A DNA stretch of 64,000 bases. Origin: Streptomyces sp. TLI_105 (GTDB lineage: Bacteria; Actinomycetota; Actinomycetes; Streptomycetales; Streptomycetaceae). Positions within the stretch are counted from its first letter, which is position 1; every line of letters starts with the position of its first letter. The position numbers were made by a program, and so were the translations under genes. The stretch is from the NCBI RefSeq assembly GCF_900105415.1, contig NZ_FNSM01000001.1, forward strand, positions 6,449,501-6,513,500, given 5' to 3'. Under the pieces are notes generated by a model. It saw only the letters and a program-made list of their open reading frames with translations. It had not been told where the DNA came from and did not search any database. Shown here piece after piece: positions 16,966 through 25,699 of this stretch.

Positions 16966-17927
16966 CCCCGGGTCCGGCGCCGCCGGCCCGTCCCGAAGAG
17001 CACCGCCGCACCGAGCGCGAGCACGGCGGCGCCACCGACCGCGAGACACGGGGTGGTGGCGTCGCCGCCCGTCTCCGCCAGCTCCGCGCCGGAGCCCGAA
17101 CCGGCGTGAGCGGAGGCCTCGGAAGGCTCCGAGGAAGGGGTCGCCCCCGCATTCGTCGCCTCGGCGCCCGTGGTCTCGGCGCCCGTCGCCGCGTCGGCGT
17201 CCCCGTGTCCGCCGTGCTCGACCGAGGACTCCTCCTCGCCCGCCTCGATCTGCTCGTCGGTGGGCGCGGAGGCCGTGGGCGCCGGGGCCGTACCGCCGTT
17301 GTCCTGCCCGAACACCACGTCCGAGCAGGTGTAGAACGCCTCGGGGGAGTCGGAGCGCTGCCAGATCGAGTAGATGAGATGGCGGCCGGACTTCTTCGGC
17401 ACGGTCCCCTGGAACACGTAGTCGCCGTTCTGCATCCCCGGATCGGTCACCGTCACGAACGGCTGCTCCTCCAGGTCCGACCACTTCAGCGGCTTCGACG
17501 GGTCGTACCCGTCCTTCGTCACGTACAGCGCGAACGAGCCCTTGTGCGGGGCGGTCCCCTTGTACCGGAAGGTGTGCGCACCGGGCTTCATGCTGCTCGC
17601 CGGCCAGTCGGCCCGTGCCAGGTCGAGCCCCCGGTACTTGTCGTTGCCCGCGCTGCACAGCCTGCCGTCCGGGATCAACTGCTTGTGCCGCCCGGCGGCG
17701 TCGGCGATGTTCACCGCGTTCCAGTCGTAGAACGCCTGCGTCCCGCTCGCCGCCACGGCCGCCTTGCACGCCGCCGACTTCGGCGCCTCGGGCCCCTCCG
17801 CGTAACAGGCCGAGACCCGGCTCACCGGGTCGGTCATCGACCCGTGCGCGAGAGCGGGAGAAGCGGCGATTCCGGACAGGACCAGAGCGGCGGTGACGGT
17901 GGCTGTCGCCATACGGCGAGAGGTCAT
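16962..17927 (-). CDS. Cell-wall-anchored AA10 lytic polysaccharide monooxygenase
   Basis: The 321-residue protein has a signal peptide cleaved at ALA-HGS, so H28 becomes the N-terminal histidine; with H118 (GAHTF) it forms the copper histidine brace. The AA10 domain runs to about residue 208 (RSDSPEAFYTCSDVVF carries the axial aromatic). A Thr/Glu/Ala-rich linker leads to LAETG (283-287), a hydrophobic span and a basic tail RRRRTRG: a sortase sorting signal of the LAxTG type used by class E sortases. It would oxidise chitin or cellulose at the cell surface. The sortase at 45334 is class F and may not be its partner. Confidence 0.93.
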   Translation of the reverse strand: MTSRRMATATVTAALVLSGIAASPALAHGSMTDPVSRVSACYAEGPEAPKSAACKAAVAASGTQAFYDWNAVNIADAAGRHKQLIPDGRLCSAGNDKYRGLDLARADWPASSMKPGAHTFRYKGTAPHKGSFALYVTKDGYDPSKPLKWSDLEEQPFVTVTDPGMQNGDYVFQGTVPKKSGRHLIYSIWQRSDSPEAFYTCSDVVFGQDNGGTAPAPTASAPTDEQIEAGEEESSVEHGGHGDADAATGAETTGAEATNAGATPSSEPSEASAHAGSGSGAELAETGGDATTPCLAVGGAAVLALGAAVLFGTGRRRRTRG

Positions 17928-18049
17928 GGGGGGACGACTCCTTCACGAGGGTGTGTGGGGGGTTGCCGAGCAAACTAGCCCTGGAAGAAGCGTGGATCGC
18001 GGCCTTTAGGACCGCGTTAAGGCGGAGGTAAGAGGCGGCTGAGGAACAG

Positions 18050-18718
18050 CTAGCCCAGCCGTCGGTAGCGGCGCTCCGGGCGGCCCGTGCCGCCGTACCG
18101 CAGGGTGACCTCCGCGCGGCCCGTCTCCGCGAAGTACTCCAGATAACGCCGGGCGCTCACCCGGGACAGGGAGCCCGCTTCGGCGCACTCCGAGGCCGAC
18201 AGGCCCTCGGGATGGGCCCGCAGGACGGAGTCGACCAGGTCGGCCGTGTGCGCCGCGAGGCCCTTCGGGAGCTCGCGGGAGCCGCGCGGACGCGAACCGA
18301 AGATCCGGTCCACGTCCTCCTGGCGGGCCTCGTCCAGCTCGTCGAGGCGATGGCGCAGCGCCGCCACGTGCCGCAACTGCTCGTGCAGCGCCGCCTGGGT
18401 GAACGGCTTGATCAGATAGTGCAGGGCCCCGGCGCGCAGCGCCGAGCGGATCGTGCCCACGTCCCGCGCCGCCGTGATGAAGAGCGCGTCCATGCCCAGA
18501 CCGGCCGCGCGCAGCTCCCGCAGCACCCGCACGCCGTCCATGTCGGGCAGGAAGACGTCGAGCAGCACCAGGTCGGGACGGAGCCGCTCGGCCGCGCGGA
18601 GCGCCTCGGCACCGCTGTGCGCGACCCCCGCCACGGTGAAGCCCGCCACTGCCGACACGTAGCGGCAGTGCAGCTTGGCGACCATGAAGTCGTCGTCCAC
18701 GACCAGCACCTTCGTCAC
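18050..18718 (-). CDS. CitB/DcuR-family response regulator, orphan in this window
   Basis: The 222-residue protein has a receiver domain with acidic pocket VVDDD (7-10), phosphoacceptor D54 (LLDVFLPDMDG), T82 and K104 (YLIKPF). A linker (RHRLDELDEARQEDVDRIFG) leads to a winged helix (LSASECAEAGSLSRVSARRYLEYF). This is the architecture of regulators of C4-dicarboxylate and citrate uptake. The start is GTG at 18718. It is divergent to tctCBA, so it most likely controls that tricarboxylate transporter. The usual partner sensor kinase is not adjacent, since an LPMO gene lies downstream. Confidence 0.9.
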   Translation of the reverse strand: MTKVLVVDDDFMVAKLHCRYVSAVAGFTVAGVAHSGAEALRAAERLRPDLVLLDVFLPDMDGVRVLRELRAAGLGMDALFITAARDVGTIRSALRAGALHYLIKPFTQAALHEQLRHVAALRHRLDELDEARQEDVDRIFGSRPRGSRELPKGLAAHTADLVDSVLRAHPEGLSASECAEAGSLSRVSARRYLEYFAETGRAEVTLRYGGTGRPERRYRRLG

Positions 18719-18737
18719 GCCGACCCACGCTAGGTCC

Positions 18738-18755
18738 CGACCACAACGACCACAA
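18738..18755. repeat. 9-bp tandem direct repeat, candidate response-regulator site
   Basis: CGACCACAA occurs twice head to tail in the intergenic region between the response regulator and tctC. Tandem direct repeats are a common binding format for response regulator dimers, so this is a plausible site for the divergent regulator. Confidence 0.4.
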
Positions 18756-18850
18756 CGTCCGTTGATTGCGGAAGAGAGACAGCTTCTTAACGCGAGGGCA
18801 ACATGTGGGCCACCTCACCCCCCATCCCTCCTGCTTGAGAGGCGGCACAC

Positions 18851-19834
18851 GTGCGGTTGCGCACCCCCTTCGCCCTCCTCGGGGCGGCTCTCCTGGTGCT
18901 CGTGGGCCCGCCGCTGCTCAGCCCGGGCACCGGCTCCGACACCGGCACCGCGATACCCGGCCTGCGCTTCATGGTCCCCAACACCCCCGGCGGCGGATAC
19001 GACATCACCGCCCGCACCGCGGCCAAGAACGCCGAGGAAGCCGGTCTCACCGGCGACGTCGAGGTCTTCAACCTGCCCGGCGCGGGCGGCACCGTCGGCC
19101 TCACCCGGCTCGTCGGCGAGCGCGGAAACGGCCGCCTCGCCATGTCCATGGGCCTCGGCGTCGTCGGCGCCGTCCACACCAACAAGACGCCCAGGACCCT
19201 CGCCGACACCACCCCGATCGCCCGGCTCACCGAGGAGCAGGACATCGTCGTGGTCGGCAAGGACTCCCCGTACAAGACGATCCAGGAGCTCCTCGCCGCC
19301 TGGAAGAAGGACCCCGGGAAGCTGCCCGTCGGCGGCGGCTCCTCGCCCGGCGGCCCCGACCACCTCGCCCCGATGCTGATGGCGCAGGCCGCCGGGATCG
19401 CGCCGAAGGACGTCAACTACGTGCCCTTCGACGGCGGCGGCGAACTCCTCGCCTCCATCCTCGGCGACAAGGTCGGCTTCGGCGTCTCCGGCGTCGGCGA
19501 GTACCTCGACCAGATCAAGGCGGGCGAGCTGCGCCTCCTCGCCGTCACCGGACCGAAGCGGGTCCCCGGCCTCGACGCCCCCACGCTCCGCGAGGCCGGC
19601 CTCGACACCGAGTTCACCAACTGGCGCGGCATCGTCGCCCCGCCCGGCCTCTCCGACGCCGAGCGCGAGAAGCTCGTCGCCCTCGTGACCGAGCTGCACG
19701 GCTCCCCGCAGTGGCGCGAGTCGCTGAAGACCCACGGCTGGAACGACGCCTTCCTGCCCGGCGCGGAGTTCGGCACCTTCCTCACCGAGCAGGACCGGCG
19801 GGTCGGCTCCGTCCTCAAGGAGCTCGGACTGTGA
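18851..19834 (+). CDS. tctC: Tripartite tricarboxylate transporter substrate-binding protein
   Basis: The 327-residue protein belongs to the TctC/Bug family. The hallmarks are PNTPGGGYDITARTAAKNAEEAG near residues 42-64, NLPGAGGTVGLTRL, KDPGKLPVGGGSSPGGPDHL and a C-terminal region APPGLSDAEREKL. It captures a carboxylate outside the cell for the TctAB permease. The GTG start at 18851 gives an N-terminal hydrophobic segment (FALLGAALLVLVGPPLLS) with no lipobox cysteine. It may therefore remain membrane-anchored or be released. The stop overlaps the tctB start (GTGA). Confidence 0.92.
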   Translation: MRLRTPFALLGAALLVLVGPPLLSPGTGSDTGTAIPGLRFMVPNTPGGGYDITARTAAKNAEEAGLTGDVEVFNLPGAGGTVGLTRLVGERGNGRLAMSMGLGVVGAVHTNKTPRTLADTTPIARLTEEQDIVVVGKDSPYKTIQELLAAWKKDPGKLPVGGGSSPGGPDHLAPMLMAQAAGIAPKDVNYVPFDGGGELLASILGDKVGFGVSGVGEYLDQIKAGELRLLAVTGPKRVPGLDAPTLREAGLDTEFTNWRGIVAPPGLSDAEREKLVALVTELHGSPQWRESLKTHGWNDAFLPGAEFGTFLTEQDRRVGSVLKELGL

Positions 19835-20337
19835 ACACCACGCTCAAGAGCCTGCTGCGCGGGCGCTCCGAACTCGGCGTCGGCGCCCTCCTGTTCCTCC
19901 TCGGCGTCCTCGTCCTCACCGACGCCGTCACCCTCGACGCCGACGTCGCCGGCCGCGGTCCCGTCGGACCCGCGACCGTCCCCCTCGTCGTCGGCTGCGG
20001 CCTCCTCGTCGTCGCCGTCCTCCTCACCGTCGACGTGCTGCGCGGCGGCCGGGGCGAGGCCGAGGGCGGCGAGGACGTCGACCTGACGGAACCCGCCGAC
20101 TGGCGCACCGTCCTGCTCCTCGCCGGCGTCTTCCTCGCCTTCGCCGTCCTCATCGGCCCCCTCGGCTTCCCGATCGCCGGCGCCCTCCTCTTCTGGGGCG
20201 CGTCCTACGCCCTCGGCAGCCGGCACCTCCACCGCGACCCGCTGATCGCGGCCGCCCTCTCGCTCCTCACCTACGCCGTCTTCGACAAGCTGCTCGGCGT
20301 CCCGCTGCCCGGCGGCCCGCTGATGGGAGTGATCTGA
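19831..20337 (+). CDS. tctB: Tripartite tricarboxylate transporter small permease subunit
   Basis: A 168-residue membrane protein with four predicted spans: ELGVGALLFLLGVLVLTDAV, VGPATVPLVVGCGLLVVAVLL, WRTVLLLAGVFLAFAVLI and PLIAAALSLLTYAVFDKLLG. The final span and the closing VPLPGGPLMGVI are typical of TctB. GTG at 19831 overlaps the tctC stop. It forms the membrane complex with TctA three bases downstream. Confidence 0.88.
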   Translation: MNTTLKSLLRGRSELGVGALLFLLGVLVLTDAVTLDADVAGRGPVGPATVPLVVGCGLLVVAVLLTVDVLRGGRGEAEGGEDVDLTEPADWRTVLLLAGVFLAFAVLIGPLGFPIAGALLFWGASYALGSRHLHRDPLIAAALSLLTYAVFDKLLGVPLPGGPLMGVI

Positions 20338-20340
20338 CCC

Positions 20341-21831
20341 ATGGATTCCCTGAACTCCCTCATCGACGGCTTCGGGACCGCCCTCACCCCGATGAACCTG
20401 CTGTGGGCCGCCATCGGCGTGCTCCTCGGCACCGCCATCGGCGTCCTGCCCGGCATCGGCCCCGCCATGGCCGTCGCCCTGCTGCTCCCGGTGACCTACG
20501 GGCTCGAACCGACCGGCGCGTTCATCATGTTCGCCGGCATCTACTACGGCGCCATGTTCGGCGGCTCCACCACCTCGATCCTCCTCAACACCCCCGGCGA
20601 GAGCGCGGCCGTCGTCGCCGCCATCGAGGGCAACCCGATGGCCAAGGCCGGACGCGGCGCACAGGCCCTCGCGGCCGCCGCCGTCGGCCACTTCGCCGGC
20701 GGCATGATCGGCACCATCCTGCTCGTCGTCCTCGCCCCGACCGTCGCCGCGCTCGCCGTCGACATCGGCGCCCCCGACTACCTCGCCCTCATGGTCCTCG
20801 CCTTCATCGCGGTGACCTCCGTCCTCGGCTCCTCCCGGATCCGCGGCCTCGCCTCGCTGCTCATCGGCCTCACCATCGGACTGGTCGGCCTCGACCAGAT
20901 GACCGGTCAGCAGCGCCTCACCTTCGGCTCGCTCCAGCTCGCCGACGGCGTCGACGTCGTCATCGTCGCCGTCGGCCTCTTCGCGATCGGCGAGGCCCTC
21001 TGGGTCGCCGCGCACCTGCGCCGCACGGCGGGAGAGGCCATCCCGGTCGGCCGCCCCTGGCTCGGCAAGGACGATGTGCGGCGCACCTGGAAGTCCTGGC
21101 TGCGCGGTCCCCTCATCGGCTTCCCGTTCGGCGCGATCCCGGCCGGCGGCGCGGAGATCCCGACCTTCCTCTCGTACGTCACGGAGAAGCGGCTCTCGAA
21201 GCACAAGGACCAGTTCGGCAAGGGCGCCATCGAGGGCGTGGCCGGACCCGAGTCCGCCGCCTCGGCCTCCGCCGCCGGCACGCTCGTCTCCATGCTGACC
21301 CTCGGGCTGCCCACGACCGCCGTCGCCGCCGTGATGCTGGCCGCGTTCCAGCAGTACGGCATCCAGCCCGGCCCGCTGCTCTTCGAGCGGGAACCCGAGC
21401 TCGTGTGGGGCCTCATCGCCTCGCTGTTCGTCGGCATGGTGCTGCTGCTCGCGCTCAACCTGCCGCTCGCCCCCGTCTGGGCCAAGCTGCTGCGCATCCC
21501 GCGCCCGTACCTGTACGCCGGCATCCTCTTCTTCGCCGCCGTCGGCGCCTACGCGGTGGGCGGGGAGGCGCTCGACCTGGTCGTGCTGCTCGTCATCGGC
21601 CTGATCGGCCTCGGGATGCGGCGCTACGGCCTTCCGGTGCTGCCGGCCGTCATCGGCGTCATCCTCGGCCCGGCCGCCGAGCAACAGCTGCGCCGCGCCC
21701 TCCAGATCAGCGACGGCTCCCTGTCGGGCCTGGTGAACACCCCGTTCTCGGTCACCGTCTACACGGTCGTCCTCGTGCTGCTCGCCTGGCCGCTGGTGAG
21801 GAGGGCGACCGGCCGTCGCACGGCGGCCTGA
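20341..21831 (+). CDS. tctA: Tripartite tricarboxylate transporter large permease subunit
   Basis: A 496-residue polytopic permease with the two TctA signature regions: [25 protein letters not shown] followed by [23 protein letters not shown] in the first half, and [52 protein letters not shown] in the second. About twelve spans. It carries out sodium- or proton-coupled carboxylate import with TctB and TctC. The three genes are contiguous and complete. Confidence 0.93.
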   Translation: MDSLNSLIDGFGTALTPMNLLWAAIGVLLGTAIGVLPGIGPAMAVALLLPVTYGLEPTGAFIMFAGIYYGAMFGGSTTSILLNTPGESAAVVAAIEGNPMAKAGRGAQALAAAAVGHFAGGMIGTILLVVLAPTVAALAVDIGAPDYLALMVLAFIAVTSVLGSSRIRGLASLLIGLTIGLVGLDQMTGQQRLTFGSLQLADGVDVVIVAVGLFAIGEALWVAAHLRRTAGEAIPVGRPWLGKDDVRRTWKSWLRGPLIGFPFGAIPAGGAEIPTFLSYVTEKRLSKHKDQFGKGAIEGVAGPESAASASAAGTLVSMLTLGLPTTAVAAVMLAAFQQYGIQPGPLLFEREPELVWGLIASLFVGMVLLLALNLPLAPVWAKLLRIPRPYLYAGILFFAAVGAYAVGGEALDLVVLLVIGLIGLGMRRYGLPVLPAVIGVILGPAAEQQLRRALQISDGSLSGLVNTPFSVTVYTVVLVLLAWPLVRRATGRRTAA

Positions 21832-21974
21832 GGCGCGCGCGGGAGGACCGTACGACCGTATGGGCGGCGATCGGTCCAACTCGCCCCCGATGGGGTGAGA
21901 TTCGGACGGTCGGCGACCTGATCAGGTATCCCTGGCGGGCAGCACCTTCCCCCCACCCCGAAGGGACCCCGCCC

Positions 21975-22388
21975 ATGCGCGCCCGACTCGTCCTCACCGC
22001 AGCGGCCCTGCTCACCGCCGCCGTCGCCCCTCTCGCCCACGCGGGAGGGGCCGACGACCTGACCATCGACGAGTACGGCACGGTCGGCGCCGACAGCACG
22101 GTCACCGTCTCCGGCACGTACCGCTGCCTCGACGACAGCGAAGGACCCGTCTTCGTCAGCTCCACCCTCAAGCAGGGGAGCCGTTCCACCGGCATCGGCG
22201 GCACCCGGGCCGTCTGCGACGGACACCTCCACACGTGGACCAACAGCGCCGTCGTGAAGGAGCCCGCCTACCGCCCGGGCGCCGCCCGGGTGGAGGCCAC
22301 CCTCGTGCAGCTCGCGGCCGGCGCGTCGGGCCTGCCGCTGCCGGGCTTCCTCACCACCGAGCAGGCGGACGTCGAACTGCGCCAGTAG
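21975..22388 (+). CDS. DUF6299 family secreted protein
   Basis: A small 137-residue exported protein: signal peptide MRARLVLTAAALLTAAVAPLAHA, then DDLTIDEYGTVGADSTVTVSGTYRCL and VCDGHLHTWTNSAV, with two cysteines likely in a disulfide. It matches the beta-sandwich-like DUF6299 proteins common in Streptomyces. AAGGGA precedes the ATG at 21975. No enzymatic motif is seen. Confidence 0.75.
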   Translation: MRARLVLTAAALLTAAVAPLAHAGGADDLTIDEYGTVGADSTVTVSGTYRCLDDSEGPVFVSSTLKQGSRSTGIGGTRAVCDGHLHTWTNSAVVKEPAYRPGAARVEATLVQLAAGASGLPLPGFLTTEQADVELRQ

Positions 22389-22404
22389 CCCCGGAGGGTA
22401 CGCC

Positions 22405-22890
22405 TCAGGCCTGACGCAGCAGGTCGAGCAGGCCCTCCCGGCCGAGCACCTCCAGCTCGTCGAGGGCCACCACGGCACGGGCCGCCGCCTCCGGGTCGGA
22501 GGCGGCGAGACCGCTCGCCGCGAACTCGTCCTCGTCGAGCCGCAGCACCTCGCTGCCGTCCGCCGACACCCACAGGTCCAGGTCCAGGTCCTCGACCACC
22601 ACCCCGGAGCCGTCGATCACGGCGGGCCGGGTGATGTCGCAGTACCAGCCCTTCAGGGCGCCGTCGGCCGACCACACCTCCTTGACGGTGAACCAGCGGT
22701 CGCGCCAGTAGTGCTCCACGAACACGTCACCGGGCTCGAACCGCACGAAGCCGAAGTCCCGTACCCCCTCGGCCGCCCACGGGGCCCGCACCGAGAGCCG
22801 GGTGTCCTCCTCCGTCAGCACCTCGGCGGGGTAACGGATCTTCGTCCGGCCCGCCTTCGTCAGGGTGATCTCAACCGATCGTCCGGACAT
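22405..22890 (-). CDS. DUF402 domain protein (FomD/YgaC-like)
   Basis: The 161-residue protein contains the DUF402 barrel motifs YWRDRWFTVKEVW, LKGWYCDITRP and VVEDLDLDLWVSADG, followed by LDEDEF. Family members include nucleoside di/triphosphate hydrolases and FomD, which hydrolyses cytidylyl intermediates. The ATG at 22890 overlaps the 3' end of the GNAT gene by 20 bases, giving a coupled two-gene unit. Substrate not predictable. Confidence 0.8.
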   Translation of the reverse strand: MSGRSVEITLTKAGRTKIRYPAEVLTEEDTRLSVRAPWAAEGVRDFGFVRFEPGDVFVEHYWRDRWFTVKEVWSADGALKGWYCDITRPAVIDGSGVVVEDLDLDLWVSADGSEVLRLDEDEFAASGLAASDPEAAARAVVALDELEVLGREGLLDLLRQA

Positions 22891-23794
22891 ACCGCACCTC
22901 CGTCGCACCGACCTCGTAACCGAACCACTCGTTGATCGCCAGCATCGGCCCGTTCCCGGCGTCGTTCCCCGTGAACGCCTCCACACAGCCCGCCGCCCTG
23001 GCCCGGTGCAGCGAGGCGTTCTTGGCGAGCTTCGCGAGCCCCCGGCCGCGGAACGCGGGCGCGGTGCCGGTCATCCCCGAGGCGTACCGCCCCAGACCGT
23101 CCGTCTGCGCCGCGCTGAACGCCGCCGGCACCCCGTCCACCACCGCGACCGTCGTCAGCGCCCGGTCGAACAGCGGATGTTCCCAGATGGTCTCCCGCCA
23201 GTGCGCGTAGTCGTCCAGCTCCGCGCCCACGTCGCCCGGCTCGTCCGCCGTCGTCACCGCGTCCAGCTCGAACAACGGCCGGGGATCGGCCGCGAAGTCC
23301 TCGGCCGTGCGCAGCTCGACCCCCGACGGAGGGTCCTGGAGCGGCGGCAGCTCGGCGGTCGTCAGGTCGAGCCGGAGGAAGTGCGCGCTGCGGCGGGGCG
23401 CGTACCCCCGCCGTTCGGCCCACGCACGGTGCGCCGGCTCGTCGAGGACCCAGCTGTACAGCATCCGCGCGCCCCGCTCCACGAGGTGGTCCTCGGCGGC
23501 GCGCAGCAGCAGCGTCCCCGCGCCGAGCCCCAGGTGCGCGGGGTCCACGTACACGTTGACGGAGCCGATGCCGGGCTCCGGGGCGTCGTGGGCGATCCTC
23601 AGCTGCGCGGTCCCGATGATCGCGCCGTCCTCGGTCACGGCGACCAGCGGGCGGTCATGGGCGTCGGGGTGGGCGTGCGCCCAGTCGAAGGCGACCTGCT
23701 CGGCGGTCGCGAGCATGAAGGGGAGCGCTGCCCGGCGCACCCGGGCGAAGCCCTCGGCGTCCGGGGTCCGCACATCACGAACGATCACAGTCAT
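22871..23794 (-). CDS. Tandem GNAT-domain acetyltransferase
   Basis: A 307-residue protein with two GNAT repeats. The first has NVYVDPAHLGLGAGTLLLRA (acetyl-CoA loop LGLGAG) and the second has TAPAFRGRGLAKLAKNASL (RGRGLA). This is the duplicated fold of mycothiol synthase-like proteins. The ATG at 23794 is chosen because upstream in-frame residues are not GNAT-like. Divergent to a short GntR regulator. Substrate unknown. Confidence 0.83.
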   Translation of the reverse strand: MTVIVRDVRTPDAEGFARVRRAALPFMLATAEQVAFDWAHAHPDAHDRPLVAVTEDGAIIGTAQLRIAHDAPEPGIGSVNVYVDPAHLGLGAGTLLLRAAEDHLVERGARMLYSWVLDEPAHRAWAERRGYAPRRSAHFLRLDLTTAELPPLQDPPSGVELRTAEDFAADPRPLFELDAVTTADEPGDVGAELDDYAHWRETIWEHPLFDRALTTVAVVDGVPAAFSAAQTDGLGRYASGMTGTAPAFRGRGLAKLAKNASLHRARAAGCVEAFTGNDAGNGPMLAINEWFGYEVGATEVRYVRTIG

Positions 23795-23868
23795 GGGGTG
23801 GCACGCTACGGGCGCGGGACGCGCCACCGCCTCCCATTTTCCGGTGGGGTGGGGGCAGAATCGGCCGG

Positions 23869-24243
23869 GTGACACTCACCATCACCGTGGACCACGGATC
23901 CACCACCGCTCCCTACGAACAACTGCGTGCCCAGATCTCGGAGCGGGCCCGGTCGGGCAGACTGCCGGTCGGATACAAGCTGCCGACGGTACGGGGGCTC
24001 GCGGAGCAGCTGGGCCTCGCCGCGAACACGGTCGCCAAGGCGTACAAGGCCCTGGAGGCGGACGGAGTCATCGAGACGCGCGGGCGCCACGGCACCTTCG
24101 TCGCCGCCGCCGGTGACGCGGCGACCCGCCGGGCCGCCACCGCCGCCGCCCAGTACGTCGAGGAGGCCCGCCGCCTGGGGCTCAGCCGCGAGGCCGCGGA
24201 GGCGGCGCTGAACGAGGCCCTGCGGGCGGCGTACGACGACTGA
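23869..24243 (+). CDS. Short GntR-family regulator (YtrA-like)
   Basis: The 124-residue protein is little more than a winged helix (APYEQLRAQISERARSGRLPVGYKLPTVRGLAEQLGLAANTVAKAYKALEADGVIETRGRHGTFV) plus a short helical tail (YVEEARRLGLSREAAEAALNEAL). This is the YtrA type, which often acts on nearby transport or acetyltransferase genes. The GTG start at 23869 overlaps no gene; the GNAT gene diverges 74 bases away and is the likely target. Confidence 0.87.
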   Translation: MTLTITVDHGSTTAPYEQLRAQISERARSGRLPVGYKLPTVRGLAEQLGLAANTVAKAYKALEADGVIETRGRHGTFVAAAGDAATRRAATAAAQYVEEARRLGLSREAAEAALNEALRAAYDD

Positions 24244-24302
24244 CGTGTCCGTGTCCGCCACGGACGAGAGACGCGTCGGTATCCGTTACGGACGAGGGCC
24301 GC

Positions 24303-24342
24303 GTCCGTGGTTTTTAGGGGCGGTCCGTAGTTTTTACGGGCG
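24303..24342 (+). repeat. Two-copy 20-bp tandem repeat
   Basis: GTCCGTGGTTTTTAGGGGCG (24303-24322) is followed directly by a copy with two changes (24323-24342). The region lies between the convergent GntR and AAA ATPase genes. Confidence 0.7.
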
Positions 24343-24346
24343 AGCG

Positions 24347-24378
24347 ACGCGTCGGCGCGCCCCGGGCGGCCGACGCGT
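24347..24378. terminator. 10-bp hairpin between convergent genes
   Basis: ACGCGTCGGC (24347-24356) pairs perfectly with GCCGACGCGT (24369-24378) around a 12-base GC-rich loop. Position, nine bases past the ATPase stop on the opposite strand and 100 bases after gntR, suits a shared terminator. Confidence 0.5.
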
Positions 24379-24387
24379 CCGTCCCCG

Positions 24388-25488
24388 CTACAGGTACAGG
24401 CCCGCCCCCGCCGTGCGGGGCTCCGGGAGGTCCGCCGAGGGCGTGCCGCGGCGCAGCGCGAACAGCTCCGCCAGTGTCGCGCCCTCGCGCGGCACGTCCT
24501 CCTCGCGGCCGAGCCACTCCACCGACTCGGCCCGGCTCAGCGGCCCGACCTCGATGCGGGCCAGGCAGCGGCCCGGCCGGACCACCGCCGGATGCAGCCG
24601 CTCCAGGTCCTCGTTGGTGGTGACCCCGACCAGGACGTTGCGCCCCTGGCCGAGCAGTCCGTCCGTCAGGTTGAGCAGCCGTGACAGGGCCTGCCCCGCC
24701 GTGTGCTTCGCCCCGCCCCGGATCAGCTCGTCGCAGTCCTCCAGGAGCAGCAGCCGCCAGCGCTCCTTCGACGTGCCGTCGTCCTCGCCGATGGCGATGT
24801 CCATCAGATAGCCGATGTCGTTGAAGAGCCGCTCGGGGTCGAGCACGCAGTCCACCTGGCACCAGTCCTGCCACGCCCGGGCCAGCGTCCGCAGCGCCGA
24901 GGTCTTGCCCGTTCCCGGCGGACCGTGCAGCAGCAGGAGCCGGCCGGTGACGTCCTCCGGGGTCACCTTCATCAGCCGGTCCATCGCGTCGGCCACCGAC
25001 GCCGAGTAGTTGGGCCGGACCTCCTCCCAGGTCCCGGCGCTGATACGGCGGGTCATGCGCCGCGGGCCGCGCTGCGGGGCCACGTACCAGAAGCCCATCG
25101 TCACGTCCTCGGGCTCCGGCTCCGGTTCGTCCTTCGCCCCCTCGGTGGCCTCGTCGAGGATCCGCTTCGCCAGTTCCGGGTCGGTCGCCGTGACGGTCAC
25201 GTCCGCGCGCCGGTTCCAGCGGGAGGAGAGGATCGTCCAGCCCTCGCCCTCGGCGAGCACCGTGCTGCGGTCGTCGTCCCGCGCGGCCCGCAGCACCCTG
25301 GCCCCCTCCGGGAGGAGCGTCGCGTCGGGCTTGGCCCGGTCCAGGGTGGTGCTGTGCGCGTGCGGCTGCGCGCCGGTCGCGAAGCGGTCGAGGAACAGCG
25401 CGTCCAGGACGTCCCCCGGGGAGTCGCTGTCGTCGAGGTTGACGACGACGGGCAGCGTGGCGGGCGGTACGGACGGGGTGTCAGACAT
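24388..25488 (-). CDS. AAA-family ATPase with DUF5925-type N-terminus
   Basis: A 366-residue protein. Residues 1-170 form a Streptomyces-specific domain (DALFLDRFATGAQPHAHSTTLDRAK, VTMGFWYVAPQRGPRRM). Then an AAA core follows with Walker A HGPPGTGKT (188-196), Walker B LLLLEDCDE (247-254), sensor 1 GVTTNEDL and arginine finger region VRPGRCLARIE. Such standalone AAA proteins remodel or chaperone a partner that is not identifiable here. ATG at 25488 is preferred over the in-frame TTG at 25506. Confidence 0.85.
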   Translation of the reverse strand: MSDTPSVPPATLPVVVNLDDSDSPGDVLDALFLDRFATGAQPHAHSTTLDRAKPDATLLPEGARVLRAARDDDRSTVLAEGEGWTILSSRWNRRADVTVTATDPELAKRILDEATEGAKDEPEPEPEDVTMGFWYVAPQRGPRRMTRRISAGTWEEVRPNYSASVADAMDRLMKVTPEDVTGRLLLLHGPPGTGKTSALRTLARAWQDWCQVDCVLDPERLFNDIGYLMDIAIGEDDGTSKERWRLLLLEDCDELIRGGAKHTAGQALSRLLNLTDGLLGQGRNVLVGVTTNEDLERLHPAVVRPGRCLARIEVGPLSRAESVEWLGREEDVPREGATLAELFALRRGTPSADLPEPRTAGAGLYL

Positions 25489-25699
25489 GCGCCCATGATC
25501 GGACAACCGGCGGGGCAGCGCACCGGGTTTTGAGGCCGTCGAGGTGACGGTCGCCCCGCTTTCCTAAGTGGCCTGATCTCGACCGTTCCTGACGGAGGAT
25601 CGGCAGCTGTTCACCCCCAGTTTTGACATGAACACTTCCGGTGCGGCGGATCCGCTGCTACTACCTGGTAACGCAGAGATCCTGCTAAAGGGAGGTTCC

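Noticed and set aside
16096..17927. Class F sortase as partner of the LAETG-bearing LPMO
   Set aside because: LAxTG signals are normally handled by class E sortases in Streptomyces, and the class F gene is 27 kb away with its own coupled neighbour.
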